NCBI GenBank assembly: GCA_024128875.1
Contig: JAMYFF010000005.1
Location: forward strand, 1-64,000
Direction: 5' to 3'
DNA length: 64,000 nt
DNA from: Salinilacustrithrix flava
Lineage (GTDB): Bacteria; Actinomycetota; Acidimicrobiia; Acidimicrobiales; Salinilacustritrichaceae
In this document: positions 7,849 to 19,703 of the stretch, in pieces
Layout: every line of letters begins with the position of its first letter
How positions within the stretch are numbered: the first letter of the stretch is position 1
Position numbers and translations under genes: made by a program
Notes under the pieces: generated by a model
Databases searched by the model: none
The model's input: only the letters and a program-made list of their open reading frames with translations
Told to the model about the DNA's origin: nothing

Positions 7849-8451
7849 TCACACCAGGGGGCGCAGGCGTCGCCGCAGGCGGTAGGCGGCCTCGGTGATC
7901 TCCTCGGCGGGGCCGGCAGCGTGGAACAGGTCGATGATCTCGTCGACCTGGTCGACGACCTGGCCCCACTCCTTCTCGTCCAGGCCGTAGGGCGGGTGCT
8001 CGCCGATGCGCTCCGCCGCGTCGAGGAACCCGTTCACCGCGTCGGTGCTGGCGCCGCCCTGGAGCCGGTCGGCGGCCGTGAACAGGTCGCCGAGGACCTG
8101 CACGTCGGTGTCGTCGCCGTCGTCGGCCTCGGGGGGGAGCTCGTCGGGGAAGCGGATCGTGGGCAGCAGGGCGTCGACGCGCGCCTCGTCCTCGACGTGC
8201 ACGACCACCTCGTAGCCGTCGGCGACCCACTCGTGGGGAAGGCCGAGCTCGTGGAGGATGTCGTCGAGCTCGTCGAGCTCGGTCGGGTCCCACTCGAACA
8301 GCTCGTAGCCGACCTGCTCCTTCGCATCGTCGAGCGGCGGGCAGTCGTCGCTGTCCGCGGTGGCCTCGGCCCGGGGATCGGGGCCGTCGAGCATGGACGT
8401 GTCCAGCTCCAGGTCGCCGTCGTGGTCGTCCTGTCCGGGCTCGTTCAGCAC
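7849..8451 (-). CDS. Acidic hypothetical protein
   Basis: This 200-residue, strongly acidic protein has no family I can name. Residues 1-45 are an Asp/Glu-rich low-complexity stretch. Residues 48-95 (ELFEWDPTELDELDDILHELGLPHEW ... EVVVHVEDEARVDALL) look like a small alpha/beta domain repeated in outline. The C-terminus is helical and ends in the basic RLRRRLRPLV. No signal peptide or membrane segment is visible. It starts with GTG directly behind a TAGCCT box, which argues for a real, separately transcribed gene. It ends 16 bp before the J-domain gene. Confidence 0.65.
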   Translation of the reverse strand: MLNEPGQDDHDGDLELDTSMLDGPDPRAEATADSDDCPPLDDAKEQVGYELFEWDPTELDELDDILHELGLPHEWVADGYEVVVHVEDEARVDALLPTIRFPDELPPEADDGDDTDVQVLGDLFTAADRLQGGASTDAVNGFLDAAERIGEHPPYGLDEKEWGQVVDQVDEIIDLFHAAGPAEEITEAAYRLRRRLRPLV

Positions 8452-8463
8452 CCCTGCAGGCTA
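8452..8463 (-). promoter_or_regulatory. Leaderless-type -10 box of the acidic hypothetical gene
   Basis: TAGCCT (8463-8458, minus strand) lies 6 nt before the GTG at 8451. Confidence 0.45.
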
Positions 8464-8485
8464 CGTCGGTCCCGGGCGGTCGCCC

Positions 8486-9250
8486 CTAACCGCCCACCAG
8501 GCCGGTGAGGGCGCCGGCCTCGGTCGCGACCCGGTCGCGGAGGCCGTCGGCGGCGGCCACGTCCAGCTCGAGCAGGTCGAGCGCGTGGTGCCGCCCGGTC
8601 TCGGCGGAGATGAGCTCGTCCGCGGCGGCCACCACGATGGTGGTGGGGGCCGAGCCGTGGAACGGATCGTGGTGGTCGGCGACGGCGTCGGCGATCACGT
8701 CGGGCACCCGCCAGTCGAGGAGGTGCTCGGCGCCGGCGAGGGCGTGATCGGTGCCGAAGACCCGCTTCTCGGCCCGGAGCTGGTCGGCGTGGGTCTCGAA
8801 GGTGGCGTGGAGGCGGGCGTACTCGCTGGGGCTGTCCTGCAGGAGCAGCAGCTCCCCGATGTCGTGGAGCAGGCCGGCGGCGAAGGCGTCGTCGGGGTGC
8901 ACGCCGGCGGCCGGCGCCAGCAGGCGGGCGGCGATCGCGACCCGGACGGCGTGGTCGTGGGCGTCGGCGACGAACGCGCTGGTGTCGACCAGGGCGGCGG
9001 TGTTGGCGATGGCGAGCGTCTGCACCACGCCGGTGCCGACGACGGTCACGGCCTGGGCCAGGTCGGTGACCCGACGGCACAGCCCGAACTGCGACGAGTT
9101 CGCCAGAGCCAGGACCCGTGCGGCGAGTCCGGGGTCGTGCCCGACCACGGACGCCACCGAGGCGGCGGTCGCCGCACGGTCGGCGATGGCCTCCATCAGC
9201 ACCGGAAGGGTGGTGGTGGACACCGGCGGCTGCCGCTTGGTGTTGATCAT
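8486..9250 (-). CDS. HDOD domain protein
   Basis: This 254-residue protein is made up almost entirely of an HDOD domain, a non-catalytic relative of HD phosphohydrolases found in signalling proteins. The opening STTTLPVLMEAIADRAAT, the segment ASVVGHDPGLAARVLALANSS and the HD-like AAGLLHDIGELLLL near 125 are diagnostic. No GGDEF, EAL or receiver domain is attached. The ATG at 9250 has an AGGAGG site just upstream, so I trimmed the much longer open frame to this start. The role is probably in signal transduction, with an unknown partner. Confidence 0.82.
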   Translation of the reverse strand: MINTKRQPPVSTTTLPVLMEAIADRAATAASVASVVGHDPGLAARVLALANSSQFGLCRRVTDLAQAVTVVGTGVVQTLAIANTAALVDTSAFVADAHDHAVRVAIAARLLAPAAGVHPDDAFAAGLLHDIGELLLLQDSPSEYARLHATFETHADQLRAEKRVFGTDHALAGAEHLLDWRVPDVIADAVADHHDPFHGSAPTTIVVAAADELISAETGRHHALDLLELDVAAADGLRDRVATEAGALTGLVGG

Positions 9251-9352
9251 GCCGGGTCCTCCTGACGCATGCAGCACCATCGGCACCCATGGTGGGGATC
9301 TTGAGCACTCTGCGTGGTCATCCGGGCTGGCGCTGCCCGCACCGGCCGCGGG

Positions 9353-9364
9353 TACGGTTCGCGC
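9353..9364 (+). promoter_or_regulatory. Leaderless-type -10 box of glpX
   Basis: TACGGT (9353-9358) is followed by 6 nt and the ATG at 9365. No ribosome-binding site is present, consistent with a leaderless mRNA. Confidence 0.5.
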
Positions 9365-10354
9365 ATGCCCCAGCCCCAGGCTCCCGACCGCAACCTCGCC
9401 CTCGAGCTCGTCCGCGTGACCGAGGCCGCGGCCCTGGCCGCCAGCCGCTGGATGGGCCGCGGGGACAAGGAGGGCGCCGACGGCGCCGCCGTGGACGCCA
9501 TGCGCATCGTGCTCGGTTCGGTGCCCATGGACGGCATCGTCATCATCGGCGAGGGCGAGAAGGACGAGGCGCCGATGCTCTACAACGGCGAGCACATCGG
9601 CGATGGCAACCCGCCCAAGGTAGACATCGCCGTGGATCCCATCGACGGCACCACGCTCACCGCGCTCGGGCGCAGCGGGGCGATCTCGGTCATCGCCATG
9701 TCGGAGCAGGGCTCGATGTTCGACCCGGGGCCTTGCATGTACATGGAGAAGATCGCCACCGGGCCCGAGGCGCGCGACGCGATCGACCTCAACAAGAGCC
9801 CGACCGAGAACCTCAAGGCCGTCGCGGCGGCCAAGGGCGACGCCGTGCGCGACCTCACCGCCGTGATCCTCGACCGCGACCGCCACAAGGACCTCATCGC
9901 CGAGGTGCGCGAGGCCGGCGCCCGGGTGCGGCTGATCCCCGACGGCGATGTGGCCGGTGCCATCTCCACCTGCTGGCCCCAGTCCGGTGCCGACATCCTG
10001 TTCGGCATCGGCGGCACCCCTGAGGGCGTCATCACCGCCGCTGCGCTCAAGGCCATGGGCGGCGCCCACCTCGGGCGCCTCTGGCCCCGCAACGAGGCCG
10101 AGCGCCGGGCCGCACTCGATGCTGGCTACGACCTGGACCGGGTCCTCACCGAGGACGACCTGATCCGCAGCGACAACTGCTTCTTCGCCGCCACCGGCAT
10201 CACCGACGGCGAGCTGCTCCGCGGCGTCCACTACGACAACCGGGGCGCGTCGACGCAGTCGCTGGTGATGCGCTCCAAGTCGGGGACGGTCCGCCTCATC
10301 GAGGCCCAGCACAAGATCGACAAGCTGGCCGCCTACGCGAGCGTCGACTTCTGA
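9365..10354 (+). CDS. glpX: Class II fructose-1,6-bisphosphatase GlpX
   Basis: This 329-residue enzyme (usual length about 330) hydrolyses fructose 1,6-bisphosphate to fructose 6-phosphate in gluconeogenesis. Class II is the main form in Actinobacteria. The metal-binding signature DPIDGTT is at residues 91-97, the conserved [12 protein letters not shown] is at 61-72, and the later [17 protein letters not shown] is characteristic. The ATG at 9365 is placed by the family N-terminus ([22 protein letters not shown]) and the adjacent -10 box. It converges with the 2H phosphoesterase gene, one base apart. Confidence 0.95.
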   Translation: MPQPQAPDRNLALELVRVTEAAALAASRWMGRGDKEGADGAAVDAMRIVLGSVPMDGIVIIGEGEKDEAPMLYNGEHIGDGNPPKVDIAVDPIDGTTLTALGRSGAISVIAMSEQGSMFDPGPCMYMEKIATGPEARDAIDLNKSPTENLKAVAAAKGDAVRDLTAVILDRDRHKDLIAEVREAGARVRLIPDGDVAGAISTCWPQSGADILFGIGGTPEGVITAAALKAMGGAHLGRLWPRNEAERRAALDAGYDLDRVLTEDDLIRSDNCFFAATGITDGELLRGVHYDNRGASTQSLVMRSKSGTVRLIEAQHKIDKLAAYASVDF

Positions 10355-10355
10355 A

Positions 10356-10874
10356 TCAGCCCAACCCGAAGCGGTAGGCGATGTAGGGATCCCAGCCCCG
10401 GTCCACGTTCTCGAGCACCGTCACCCGGTCCAGCTCGACCTGCACCCGGAACCCCGCGAGCAGGTCGAGCGCCGGGTCCGGCCCGTCGGTCGGACCGCCG
10501 TCGATGTCGACGGTGCAGTGGGGGTGGAACGGACGCTTCTCCGGGCGGTCCAGCACGTCGGTCCAGCACGACCGGTGCAGCTCGACCACCGGCTCCCAGG
10601 GATCGACGGCGAGGAACCGGACGGGCGAGGTCTCCGCGAAGGTGTCCACCGGACCGAGCGTGAGCGCCATCGGCCCGGCGGCCCGGGCCGCGGCCTGCAC
10701 CACGGCGAGCGCGTCGCCGATCTGGTCCTCGTGCAGGTTGATCGGCGGGATGATCGTGATGTGGGGGTCGATCCGGCCGAGCTGGCGGTCGCCCAGGGCG
10801 CGCCGCAGGCCGTCGATCTCGATCGAGACCGGCGGCGGGACCACCAGGGCGACGGCGAAGCGACGACGGGCCAC
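10356..10874 (-). CDS. 2'-5' RNA ligase / 2H phosphoesterase family protein
   Basis: This 172-residue protein contains the two catalytic HxT motifs of the 2H phosphoesterase superfamily: HITI near residue 38 and HCTV near 118. Members act on 2'-5' or cyclic phosphodiester bonds in RNA or nucleotides. The physiological substrate here is not known. It starts with GTG 29 bp downstream of atpC on the same strand and may be read through from the ATP synthase operon. It has no membrane segment. Confidence 0.82.
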   Translation of the reverse strand: MARRRFAVALVVPPPVSIEIDGLRRALGDRQLGRIDPHITIIPPINLHEDQIGDALAVVQAAARAAGPMALTLGPVDTFAETSPVRFLAVDPWEPVVELHRSCWTDVLDRPEKRPFHPHCTVDIDGGPTDGPDPALDLLAGFRVQVELDRVTVLENVDRGWDPYIAYRFGLG

Positions 10875-10903
10875 GTCGTCAGCGCTCCGCCCCGCTCAGC
10901 GGC

Positions 10904-12813
<1,910 letters not shown>

Positions 12814-13782
12814 CTAGCGGTTGTAGTCGACGGTGTCGACGAGCAGGTCTCGGATGCTGAGGGCATCATCGGGGATCAGGTCCATGCCTTCGCTCTTGCT
12901 CTGGCGGAGGGCCTCGGCACCACCGACGATCTCCATGATCTCGGTCGTGATGGAGTCCTGGCGGGCGCGGTTCATCTCGCGGGAGAGCTTGGTGATGAGC
13001 TCCTCCGCGTTGTCGGTGGCCGACTTCATGGCGCGCTGCTGGGCGGCGAAGAAGGACGCCGCGCCCTCGAGGAGGGCGGAGAAGAGGCGGGCCTCGGCGT
13101 AGCGGGGCAGCAGCCGGTCGAGGATCTGCTCGGGCCCGGGCTCGAAGTCGTAGTCGGCGGACGGGCCGTCGGCGGCGGTCTCGGTGATGGCCGAGGTGTC
13201 GAGCGGCAGGAACTGGCGGGTGACCACCTGCTGGGTGCCGGCCGACAGGAACTGGGTGTAGACGATGTCCACCCGGTCGTAGGTGCCGTCCTCGAACTTG
13301 GGCACGACGGCCTCGGCGATGCGCCGGGCGTCCTCGTAGTGCGGTTCGTCGAGGAAGCCGGTGAAGGCATCGGCGATGTCGTAGCCGCGGAAGCGGAAGT
13401 AGCTCTCGACCTTGCGGCCGACGGCGATCAGCACCGTCTCCTTGCCGTCGCGGCGCTGGGCGGACATGTTGCGCTCGCCCATGCGGATGGCGTTGGAGTT
13501 GTAGGCGCCCGACAGGCCGCGGTCGCCGCCGACGACGATGGTGGCGACGGTCTGGACCTGCTCGCGCGGGGCGAGCAGCGGGGCACCGCCGCCGGCACCG
13601 GCCGCCGCGAGGTTCCGGATCACCTCGGTGATCTGGTCGGCGTACGGGCGGGCGGCGAGGACGCGTTGCTGGCTCTTGACGATCCGACTGGCGGCGATGA
13701 GCTCCATCGCCTTCGTGATCTTCTTCGTGGTCTGCACCGACTTGATGCGCCGGCGCAGGACGCGCTCCTTGCCACCTGCCAC
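12814..13782 (-). CDS. atpG: ATP synthase F1 gamma subunit
   Basis: This 322-residue gamma subunit is slightly longer than the usual 285-300. The N-terminal coiled-coil helix reads RRRIKSVQTTKKITKAMELIAASRI, the central Rossmann-like domain contains GDRGLSGAYNSN, and the C-terminal helix ends with NRARQDSITTEIMEIVGGAEAL. The GTG start at 13782 shares one base with the stop of atpA. This short overlap and the family N-terminus set the start within a much longer open frame. Confidence 0.94.
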   Translation of the reverse strand: MAGGKERVLRRRIKSVQTTKKITKAMELIAASRIVKSQQRVLAARPYADQITEVIRNLAAAGAGGGAPLLAPREQVQTVATIVVGGDRGLSGAYNSNAIRMGERNMSAQRRDGKETVLIAVGRKVESYFRFRGYDIADAFTGFLDEPHYEDARRIAEAVVPKFEDGTYDRVDIVYTQFLSAGTQQVVTRQFLPLDTSAITETAADGPSADYDFEPGPEQILDRLLPRYAEARLFSALLEGAASFFAAQQRAMKSATDNAEELITKLSREMNRARQDSITTEIMEIVGGAEALRQSKSEGMDLIPDDALSIRDLLVDTVDYNR

Positions 13783-15314
13783 TACGACTCCTCGGTGCTG
13801 ACCGTGGTCTCGAACTGGTCGGTGAAGCCCTGCAGCGCCGCCTTCAGATCGTCCTCGGACTCGATCTTGCCGGTGGTGCGGATGCTCTCGAGGAGGTCGC
13901 GGTGGCGAGCCTCGAACCAGGCCAGGAGGTCGGCCTCGTAGCGCTTCACGTCCTCGACCGGGATGCCGTCGAGGAAGCCGTTCGTCCCGGCGTAGAGCAC
14001 GATGACCTGCTCCTCGACCCGCAGCGGCGAGTTGAGGTCCTGCTTGAGCAGCTCCACGAGGCGGTAGCCCCGATCCAGCGTGGCCTGGGACACGGCGTCG
14101 AGCTCGGAGCCGAACTGGGCGAAGGACTCGAGCTCGCGGAACTGGGACAGGTCGCCCTTGAGCGTGCCCACCGCGGTCTTCATGGCCTTGATCTGCGCGG
14201 CGCCACCCACACGGGACACCGACTGACCCGTGTCGAACGCCGGCCGGATGCCGGACTTGAAGAGGTCCTCCTGGAGGAAGACCTGGCCGTCGGTGATCGA
14301 GATCACGTTCGTCGGGATGTAGGCCGAGATGTCGCCGGCCTTGGTCTCGATGATCGGCAGGGCGGTGAGCGAACCGGCGCCGAGCTCGTCGGAGAGCTTG
14401 GCGGCCCGCTCGAGCAGGCGGCTGTGCAGGTAGAACACGTCGCCCGGGTAGGCCTCGCGGCCCGGCGGGCGGCGGAGCAGCAGCGACACCTGGCGGTAGG
14501 CCTCGGCCTGCTTGGACAGGTCGTCGTAGACGACGAGCGCGTGCTCGCTGTTCTCCATCCAGTGCTGGCCCATGGCGCACCCGGCGTAGGGGGCGAGGTA
14601 CTTGAACGGCGCCGGATCGGAACCGCCGGCCACGACCACGACCGTGTAGTCCATCGCGCCGTGCTCGGCGAGGGTGCTCACGGTCTGGGCGACCGTGGAC
14701 TCCTTCTGGCCGATGGCCACGTAGATGCACTTCACCCCGAGACCCTTCTGGTTCAGGATGGTGTCGATCGCGATGACGGTCTTGCCGGTCTTGCGGTCGC
14801 CGATGATCAGCTCTCGCTGGCCACGACCGATCGGGGTCATCGAATCGATGGCCTTGATGCCGGTCTGGAGCGGCTCGTGCACCGGCTGGCGGCCCATGAT
14901 GCCGGGGGCCTGGATCTCCATGCGGCGGGTGCTGACGTTGGTCAGCGGGCCCTTGCCGTCGACGGGGTTGCCGAGGGCGTCCACGACGCGGCCGAGGAGG
15001 CCGTCGCCGCAGGGCACGGAGAGGATGTCGCCGGTGGCGCGGACGGCCTGGCCCTCGTTGATGTGGTCGACCTCACCGAGCACCACGGCACCGATCGACT
15101 CCTCGTCGAGGTTCAGGGCCAGGCCCTTGGTGCCGTCTTCGAACTCGAGCAGCTCGTTCACGGCGCAGCCGGGCAGGCCGGTGACGCGAGCGATGCCGTC
15201 GCCGACCTCGGCGATGCGGCCGACGGTGGCCGTGCCGATCGACGGGTCGAACCCCTCGAGGTTCTTGCGGATGGCGGCGGCGATGTCGCCGGAGTTGATG
15301 TTCAGATCAGTCAT
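13782..15314 (-). CDS. atpA: ATP synthase F1 alpha subunit
   Basis: This 510-residue non-catalytic nucleotide-binding subunit (usual about 505-550) has the Walker A motif GDRKTGKT at about 169-176. It also has [19 protein letters not shown] and the arginine-finger region SISDGQ-like [10 protein letters not shown] followed by [17 protein letters not shown]. It follows atpH by 13 nt. No unusual residues were noticed. Confidence 0.97.
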   Translation of the reverse strand: MTDLNINSGDIAAAIRKNLEGFDPSIGTATVGRIAEVGDGIARVTGLPGCAVNELLEFEDGTKGLALNLDEESIGAVVLGEVDHINEGQAVRATGDILSVPCGDGLLGRVVDALGNPVDGKGPLTNVSTRRMEIQAPGIMGRQPVHEPLQTGIKAIDSMTPIGRGQRELIIGDRKTGKTVIAIDTILNQKGLGVKCIYVAIGQKESTVAQTVSTLAEHGAMDYTVVVVAGGSDPAPFKYLAPYAGCAMGQHWMENSEHALVVYDDLSKQAEAYRQVSLLLRRPPGREAYPGDVFYLHSRLLERAAKLSDELGAGSLTALPIIETKAGDISAYIPTNVISITDGQVFLQEDLFKSGIRPAFDTGQSVSRVGGAAQIKAMKTAVGTLKGDLSQFRELESFAQFGSELDAVSQATLDRGYRLVELLKQDLNSPLRVEEQVIVLYAGTNGFLDGIPVEDVKRYEADLLAWFEARHRDLLESIRTTGKIESEDDLKAALQGFTDQFETTVSTEES

Positions 15315-15327
15315 TGGATGAGAGCCC

Positions 15328-15855
15328 CTAGATGGCTTGCTTCAGCAGGTCGAGACGCCGACGGACGGAGCCGTCGATGACGGTGTCGCCGACCTGGGCG
15401 ACCAGCCCTCCGAGCACGGAGGGATCGATGACGACGCGGATGTCGACCGGCTTGCCCACGGCCTGCTGCAGCGCAGCGGCCAGGCGGGCCTTCTGGTCGT
15501 CGGTGAGGTCGATGGCCGACCGCACCACCGCGACGTCGCGGCCACCTTCGGCGGCACCGAGCGCGACGAGCTCGTCGGCGATGCCGGTGAGGTCGCGGGC
15601 GCGGCCGGCGGCCACGACCATCGACACGGTGGCGATGGTGGACTTGGACACCTTCCCGGCGAGGAGGTCCTCGACGATCTGCTGTCGACGGGCGACCGGC
15701 ACCTGGGCGTCGGTCAGCGTCGACAGCAGCTCCTCGGAGCCGCCGAGCGTGCGGGACAGGCTGAACAGCTCGTCCTGCACCTTGTCGAGCTCGCCCTCGG
15801 CGCGCCCCACGGCGGCGATCGCCATGGCGTATGCCTTGTCACGCTCGGTGCCCAT
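15328..15855 (-). CDS. atpH: ATP synthase F1 delta subunit
   Basis: This 175-residue delta (OSCP) subunit forms the peripheral stalk cap. It has the six-helix N-terminal domain ([25 protein letters not shown]) and the conserved C-terminal [24 protein letters not shown]. The length is typical for a stand-alone delta, unlike the b-delta fusion of mycobacteria. It is separated by 2 nt from atpF. Confidence 0.92.
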   Translation of the reverse strand: MGTERDKAYAMAIAAVGRAEGELDKVQDELFSLSRTLGGSEELLSTLTDAQVPVARRQQIVEDLLAGKVSKSTIATVSMVVAAGRARDLTGIADELVALGAAEGGRDVAVVRSAIDLTDDQKARLAAALQQAVGKPVDIRVVIDPSVLGGLVAQVGDTVIDGSVRRRLDLLKQAI

Positions 15856-15857
15856 GC

Positions 15858-16592
15858 TCAGCCCTGCCCGTTGCCGGAGGGTGCGGCCTGGACCCGGTTG
15901 ATGTAGTCCTCGATGAGGCGGGTCTGGGCGTCGCGGTCGAGGTTGGCGCCCACGACGCTCTCGGCTGCGCCGATCGCGATGGTGGCGACCTCGCCGCGGA
16001 GCTCGGACATGGCCTGGCCCTTGGCGGCGTCGATGTCGGCCTGGGCCTGGGTGCGAGCAGCAGTGAGCTCCTCGTTCAGGCGGGCCTGCTGATCGGCGCG
16101 CAGCCGGTCGGCGTCCTGTCGGGCCTCTTCGATGATCCGGCCGGCTTCGGCCTTGGCCTCGGCCACCTTGGACTCGTAGTCGGCCTTGACGGCTTCGGCG
16201 TCGGCCTTGGCCTGCTCGGCAGCGTCCAGGTCGCCCTGGATCTTGGCCGTGCGGTCGGTCATGGCCTTCTTGGCGGCGGGGAAGCCGAACTTCATCATGA
16301 AGAACAGCACGACCAGGAAGCCGATGCCGCCCCAGATGACCTCGTTGATCTCGGGGAGCAGCACGTTGGGAGCCTCGATGCAGTCAGCGACCGCTTCCTC
16401 GGTCTCCTCGGAGATGGCCTCGTACTCGGGCGTGCCGGGCTCGAGGCCCTCCTTGCCCTCGAGCATCTCCTGCACCGCTTCGATGGTGCAGCCCTCGACG
16501 GATTCGCCGACCGCGCCTGCGGGCGCGGCGGTACCGACCAGGGCGGCGACCCCGAGCGCTGCGATCAGCAGCAGTCTCGTGATTCGTCGCAT
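15858..16592 (-). CDS. atpF: ATP synthase Fo b subunit with secreted-like N-terminal extension
   Basis: This 244-residue b subunit is much longer than the usual 155-190. From about residue 85 it is a normal b subunit: one membrane helix (IWGGIGFLVVLFFMMKFGF), then a long charged coiled coil and the C-terminal delta-binding part. Before that it has a signal-peptide-like start (MRRITRLLLIAALGVAALVG...APAGA, residues 1-27) and an acidic stretch of about 55 residues with cysteines at 35 and 71. If the first segment is a cleaved signal or anchor, this stretch faces outside the membrane. The gene lies in the correct place between atpE and atpH. Confidence 0.9.
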   Translation of the reverse strand: MRRITRLLLIAALGVAALVGTAAPAGAVGESVEGCTIEAVQEMLEGKEGLEPGTPEYEAISEETEEAVADCIEAPNVLLPEINEVIWGGIGFLVVLFFMMKFGFPAAKKAMTDRTAKIQGDLDAAEQAKADAEAVKADYESKVAEAKAEAGRIIEEARQDADRLRADQQARLNEELTAARTQAQADIDAAKGQAMSELRGEVATIAIGAAESVVGANLDRDAQTRLIEDYINRVQAAPSGNGQG

Positions 16593-16604
16593 GCGGTCCT
16601 CCGC

Positions 16605-17648
<1,044 letters not shown>

Positions 17649-17652
<4 letters not shown>

Positions 17653-18110
17653 TGGGCTCGCTCCTTGGATGCGAAGGTTGCGGGGGCGGTCGTGGGCTTG
17701 AGGCCCGGGTGGGCGAGGCTGGCCGACACGTACCGGAGCTCCCAGAAGAGCAGACCGAGGTGCGTGATGACGAGCGTGAGCCCGAGGCTGGGGAGGTGGA
17801 TCCAGTCGAGGTCCTGCAGGAGGAGCACGATCAGGAAGAGCAGGCCGATGCGCACGGCGTAGCCGCCGAGGGCGACGCCCATGAGCAGGCCGAGGCTGAT
17901 GCGGCCCGCCCAGACGAGGCTGGCGGCGGCGAGCAGGAGGTTGCCGGCGACGAGGGCGACGCCCACGCCGGCGGAGAGGGCACCGTCGAGGCCGGCGAAG
18001 ATCGCGGCCACGGCCACCGCCACCGGGGCCACGGGGAGGGCCTTGCGGAGCAGGTCGCCCACGAGCTCGTACTCGGGCGCCTCACCGGCGGGGGCGGCGA
18101 CGGGGATCAC
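17649..18110 (-). CDS. atpI: AtpI-like ATP synthase assembly/accessory membrane protein
   Basis: This 153-residue protein has four predicted membrane helices (about residues 26-46, 50-68, 73-95 and 103-122). It sits at the AtpI position, directly before atpB. AtpI proteins help assemble the c-ring or import magnesium in some bacteria. Similarity is positional and topological rather than by a sharp motif. I trimmed the longer open frame to the GTG at 18110, which overlaps the upstream stop as GTGA. Confidence 0.7.
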
Positions 18111-18430
18111 GCCTGGGCCCGCCGATCGGACCAGAGGTCGACGTCGTCGGCCGGGGCGGCACCCTCGGCCGGACGGCTGCCGCGGGCCCACCGGCTGGTG
18201 GACTCGAGCTCGCGCATCTGGGCGTCGTAGGTGAACCACAGCTTCGCGATGGTGCCGGCGAGGGCGAAGGCGGCGAGGCCGAGCGTGAGCCAGGGACCGG
18301 TGCCGAGCCAACCGTCGACGAGCCAACCGAACCCACCGAAGACCACAGGGGTCACGGCGAGCTCGATGCCACGGGCCGACTCGTCACCGAGCAGCTCGTT
18401 CAGGGCTGGCTTGTCGCTTCTCGGGGACAC
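18107..18430 (-). CDS. AtpZ/AtpI-family small membrane protein, first gene of the atp operon
   Basis: This 107-residue protein has two hydrophobic helices (GIELAVTPVVFGGFGWLVDGWL and PWLTLGLAAFALAGTIAKLWF). This pattern fits the AtpZ / F0F1-ATPase-associated subunit family, whose paired helices end with a basic-aromatic patch. The C-terminal 40 residues are polar. It starts the operon; the gap upstream (18431-18548) contains an AT-richer segment that probably holds the atp promoter. Confidence 0.7.
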   Translation of the reverse strand: MSPRSDKPALNELLGDESARGIELAVTPVVFGGFGWLVDGWLGTGPWLTLGLAAFALAGTIAKLWFTYDAQMRELESTSRWARGSRPAEGAAPADDVDLWSDRRAQA

Positions 18431-18548
18431 GGTTCGAGGGGATCCTTCGGCGCCGCTTGTGAATCGTTTCGCAATCTATGAAAGCAGGTCGCGAGACGGC
18501 AAATCCAGGGTCCCCCGACGGCTCGGCGCAACGTAGCAAAGCGGTGCT
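18431..18548. promoter_or_regulatory. Promoter region of the atp operon
   Basis: This 118-bp gap between wecA and the atp operon is less GC-rich than its surroundings. On the minus strand TTTGCC is followed 17 nt later by CATAGA, a weak -35/-10 pair. I see no better match and no riboswitch. Confidence 0.3.
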
Positions 18549-19667
18549 TCACACGTCCGTGGTGCGCCTCGCCCGGCGCTCGGTGCGGGCCCGTGGGTGC
18601 AGCACCGTGTAGAGCAGCAGGGCGAGGGCGGCGATGCCGATGGGCAGCGCGCCGTCGTCGGAGTCGGTGTACACCGGGTAGAGCACGAGGCCCGACAGCA
18701 GCGCGGTCCAGAGCCAGAGGATGGCGACGCTGCGCCGCTGGCCGTGGCCGAGGTCCATGAGCCGGTGGTGGAGGTGGCCCTTGTCGGCCTCGGCGAAGCT
18801 CATCCCCTTGCGCACCCGCCGCACGATCGCGTAGGCGGTGTCGAAGATCGGCACCCCGAGGATCACGAGCGGGATGAACAGCGGGGCGAAGAAGAAGAAC
18901 GTCTGGCTCGAGGAGTCGGCCAGCGAGTTGCCGCCCACGGCGATGGACGAGGCGGCCATGAGCAAGCCGAGCAGGAGGGCGCCGCCGTCGCCCATGAACT
19001 GCGACGCCGGGTTCCAGTTGTGCGGGAGGAACCCGACGCACGCGCCGCAGGTGGCCAGCGCGACGAGGGGCGCCACGTTGTCGGCCGGCAGCTGGGCCAC
19101 GTTCGGGTCACCGAGCTTGTCGGCGAAGAGGAACAGCGCCCCGGACGCGATGGCCACGATGCCGGCGGCGAGGCCGTCGAGGCCGTCGATGAGGTTGATG
19201 GCCTGGCACATGCCCACGACCCACAGGACGGTGACGAGGGCGGCCAGGTCCGGGGACAGGTCGATGAGGCCGACCTCGGGCATGCGGAACAGCAGGATCG
19301 ACACGCCGGCGATGTTGAGGATCGAGCCGGCGAGCACGGTGCCGGCGGTCTTGGCCGGGGCCGAGATCTCCCGGACGTCGTCGATGGCGCCGACGAAGTA
19401 GACGATCACGGCGGCCACGACGACCCCGAGTGGGACGGTGGGCGCGGTGAAGATGGCCCCGAAGCCTCCGCCCCGCCAGCCGACCAGCATCCCGGCCAGG
19501 AACCCGGCCAGGATGCCGAGGCCGCCGAGGGTGGGCGTGGGTCGCGCGTGCACCCGACGGTCGTCGGGGACGGCGATGGCGCCCAACCGAGCCGCGAGCC
19601 GCCCCGCCAGCGGGGTGAGCACCAGCGTGGTGAGGGCAGCGGCGGCGAAGACCAGGAGCGCGTCCAT
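18549..19667 (-). CDS. wecA: Undecaprenyl-phosphate GlcNAc-1-phosphate transferase (WecA/TagO family)
   Basis: This 372-residue polytopic enzyme of the MraY/WecA superfamily transfers a sugar-1-phosphate from a UDP-sugar to undecaprenyl phosphate at the inner membrane face. Its role is in cell-wall polymer linkage or polysaccharide synthesis. Signatures are DDRRVHARPTPTLGGLGI near the N-terminus, IDDV, NLIDGLDGLAAG, MGDGGALLLG and the WecA-type HLHHRLMDLG. MraY lacks the last motif. About ten membrane helices are visible. This gene is usual upstream of the atp operon in Actinobacteria. Confidence 0.9.
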   Translation of the reverse strand: MDALLVFAAAALTTLVLTPLAGRLAARLGAIAVPDDRRVHARPTPTLGGLGILAGFLAGMLVGWRGGGFGAIFTAPTVPLGVVVAAVIVYFVGAIDDVREISAPAKTAGTVLAGSILNIAGVSILLFRMPEVGLIDLSPDLAALVTVLWVVGMCQAINLIDGLDGLAAGIVAIASGALFLFADKLGDPNVAQLPADNVAPLVALATCGACVGFLPHNWNPASQFMGDGGALLLGLLMAASSIAVGGNSLADSSSQTFFFFAPLFIPLVILGVPIFDTAYAIVRRVRKGMSFAEADKGHLHHRLMDLGHGQRRSVAILWLWTALLSGLVLYPVYTDSDDGALPIGIAALALLLYTVLHPRARTERRARRTTDV

Positions 19668-19703
19668 GGTGGAGGTGCGCCGGCGGCGGCCGGCGCCGGC
19701 GGA

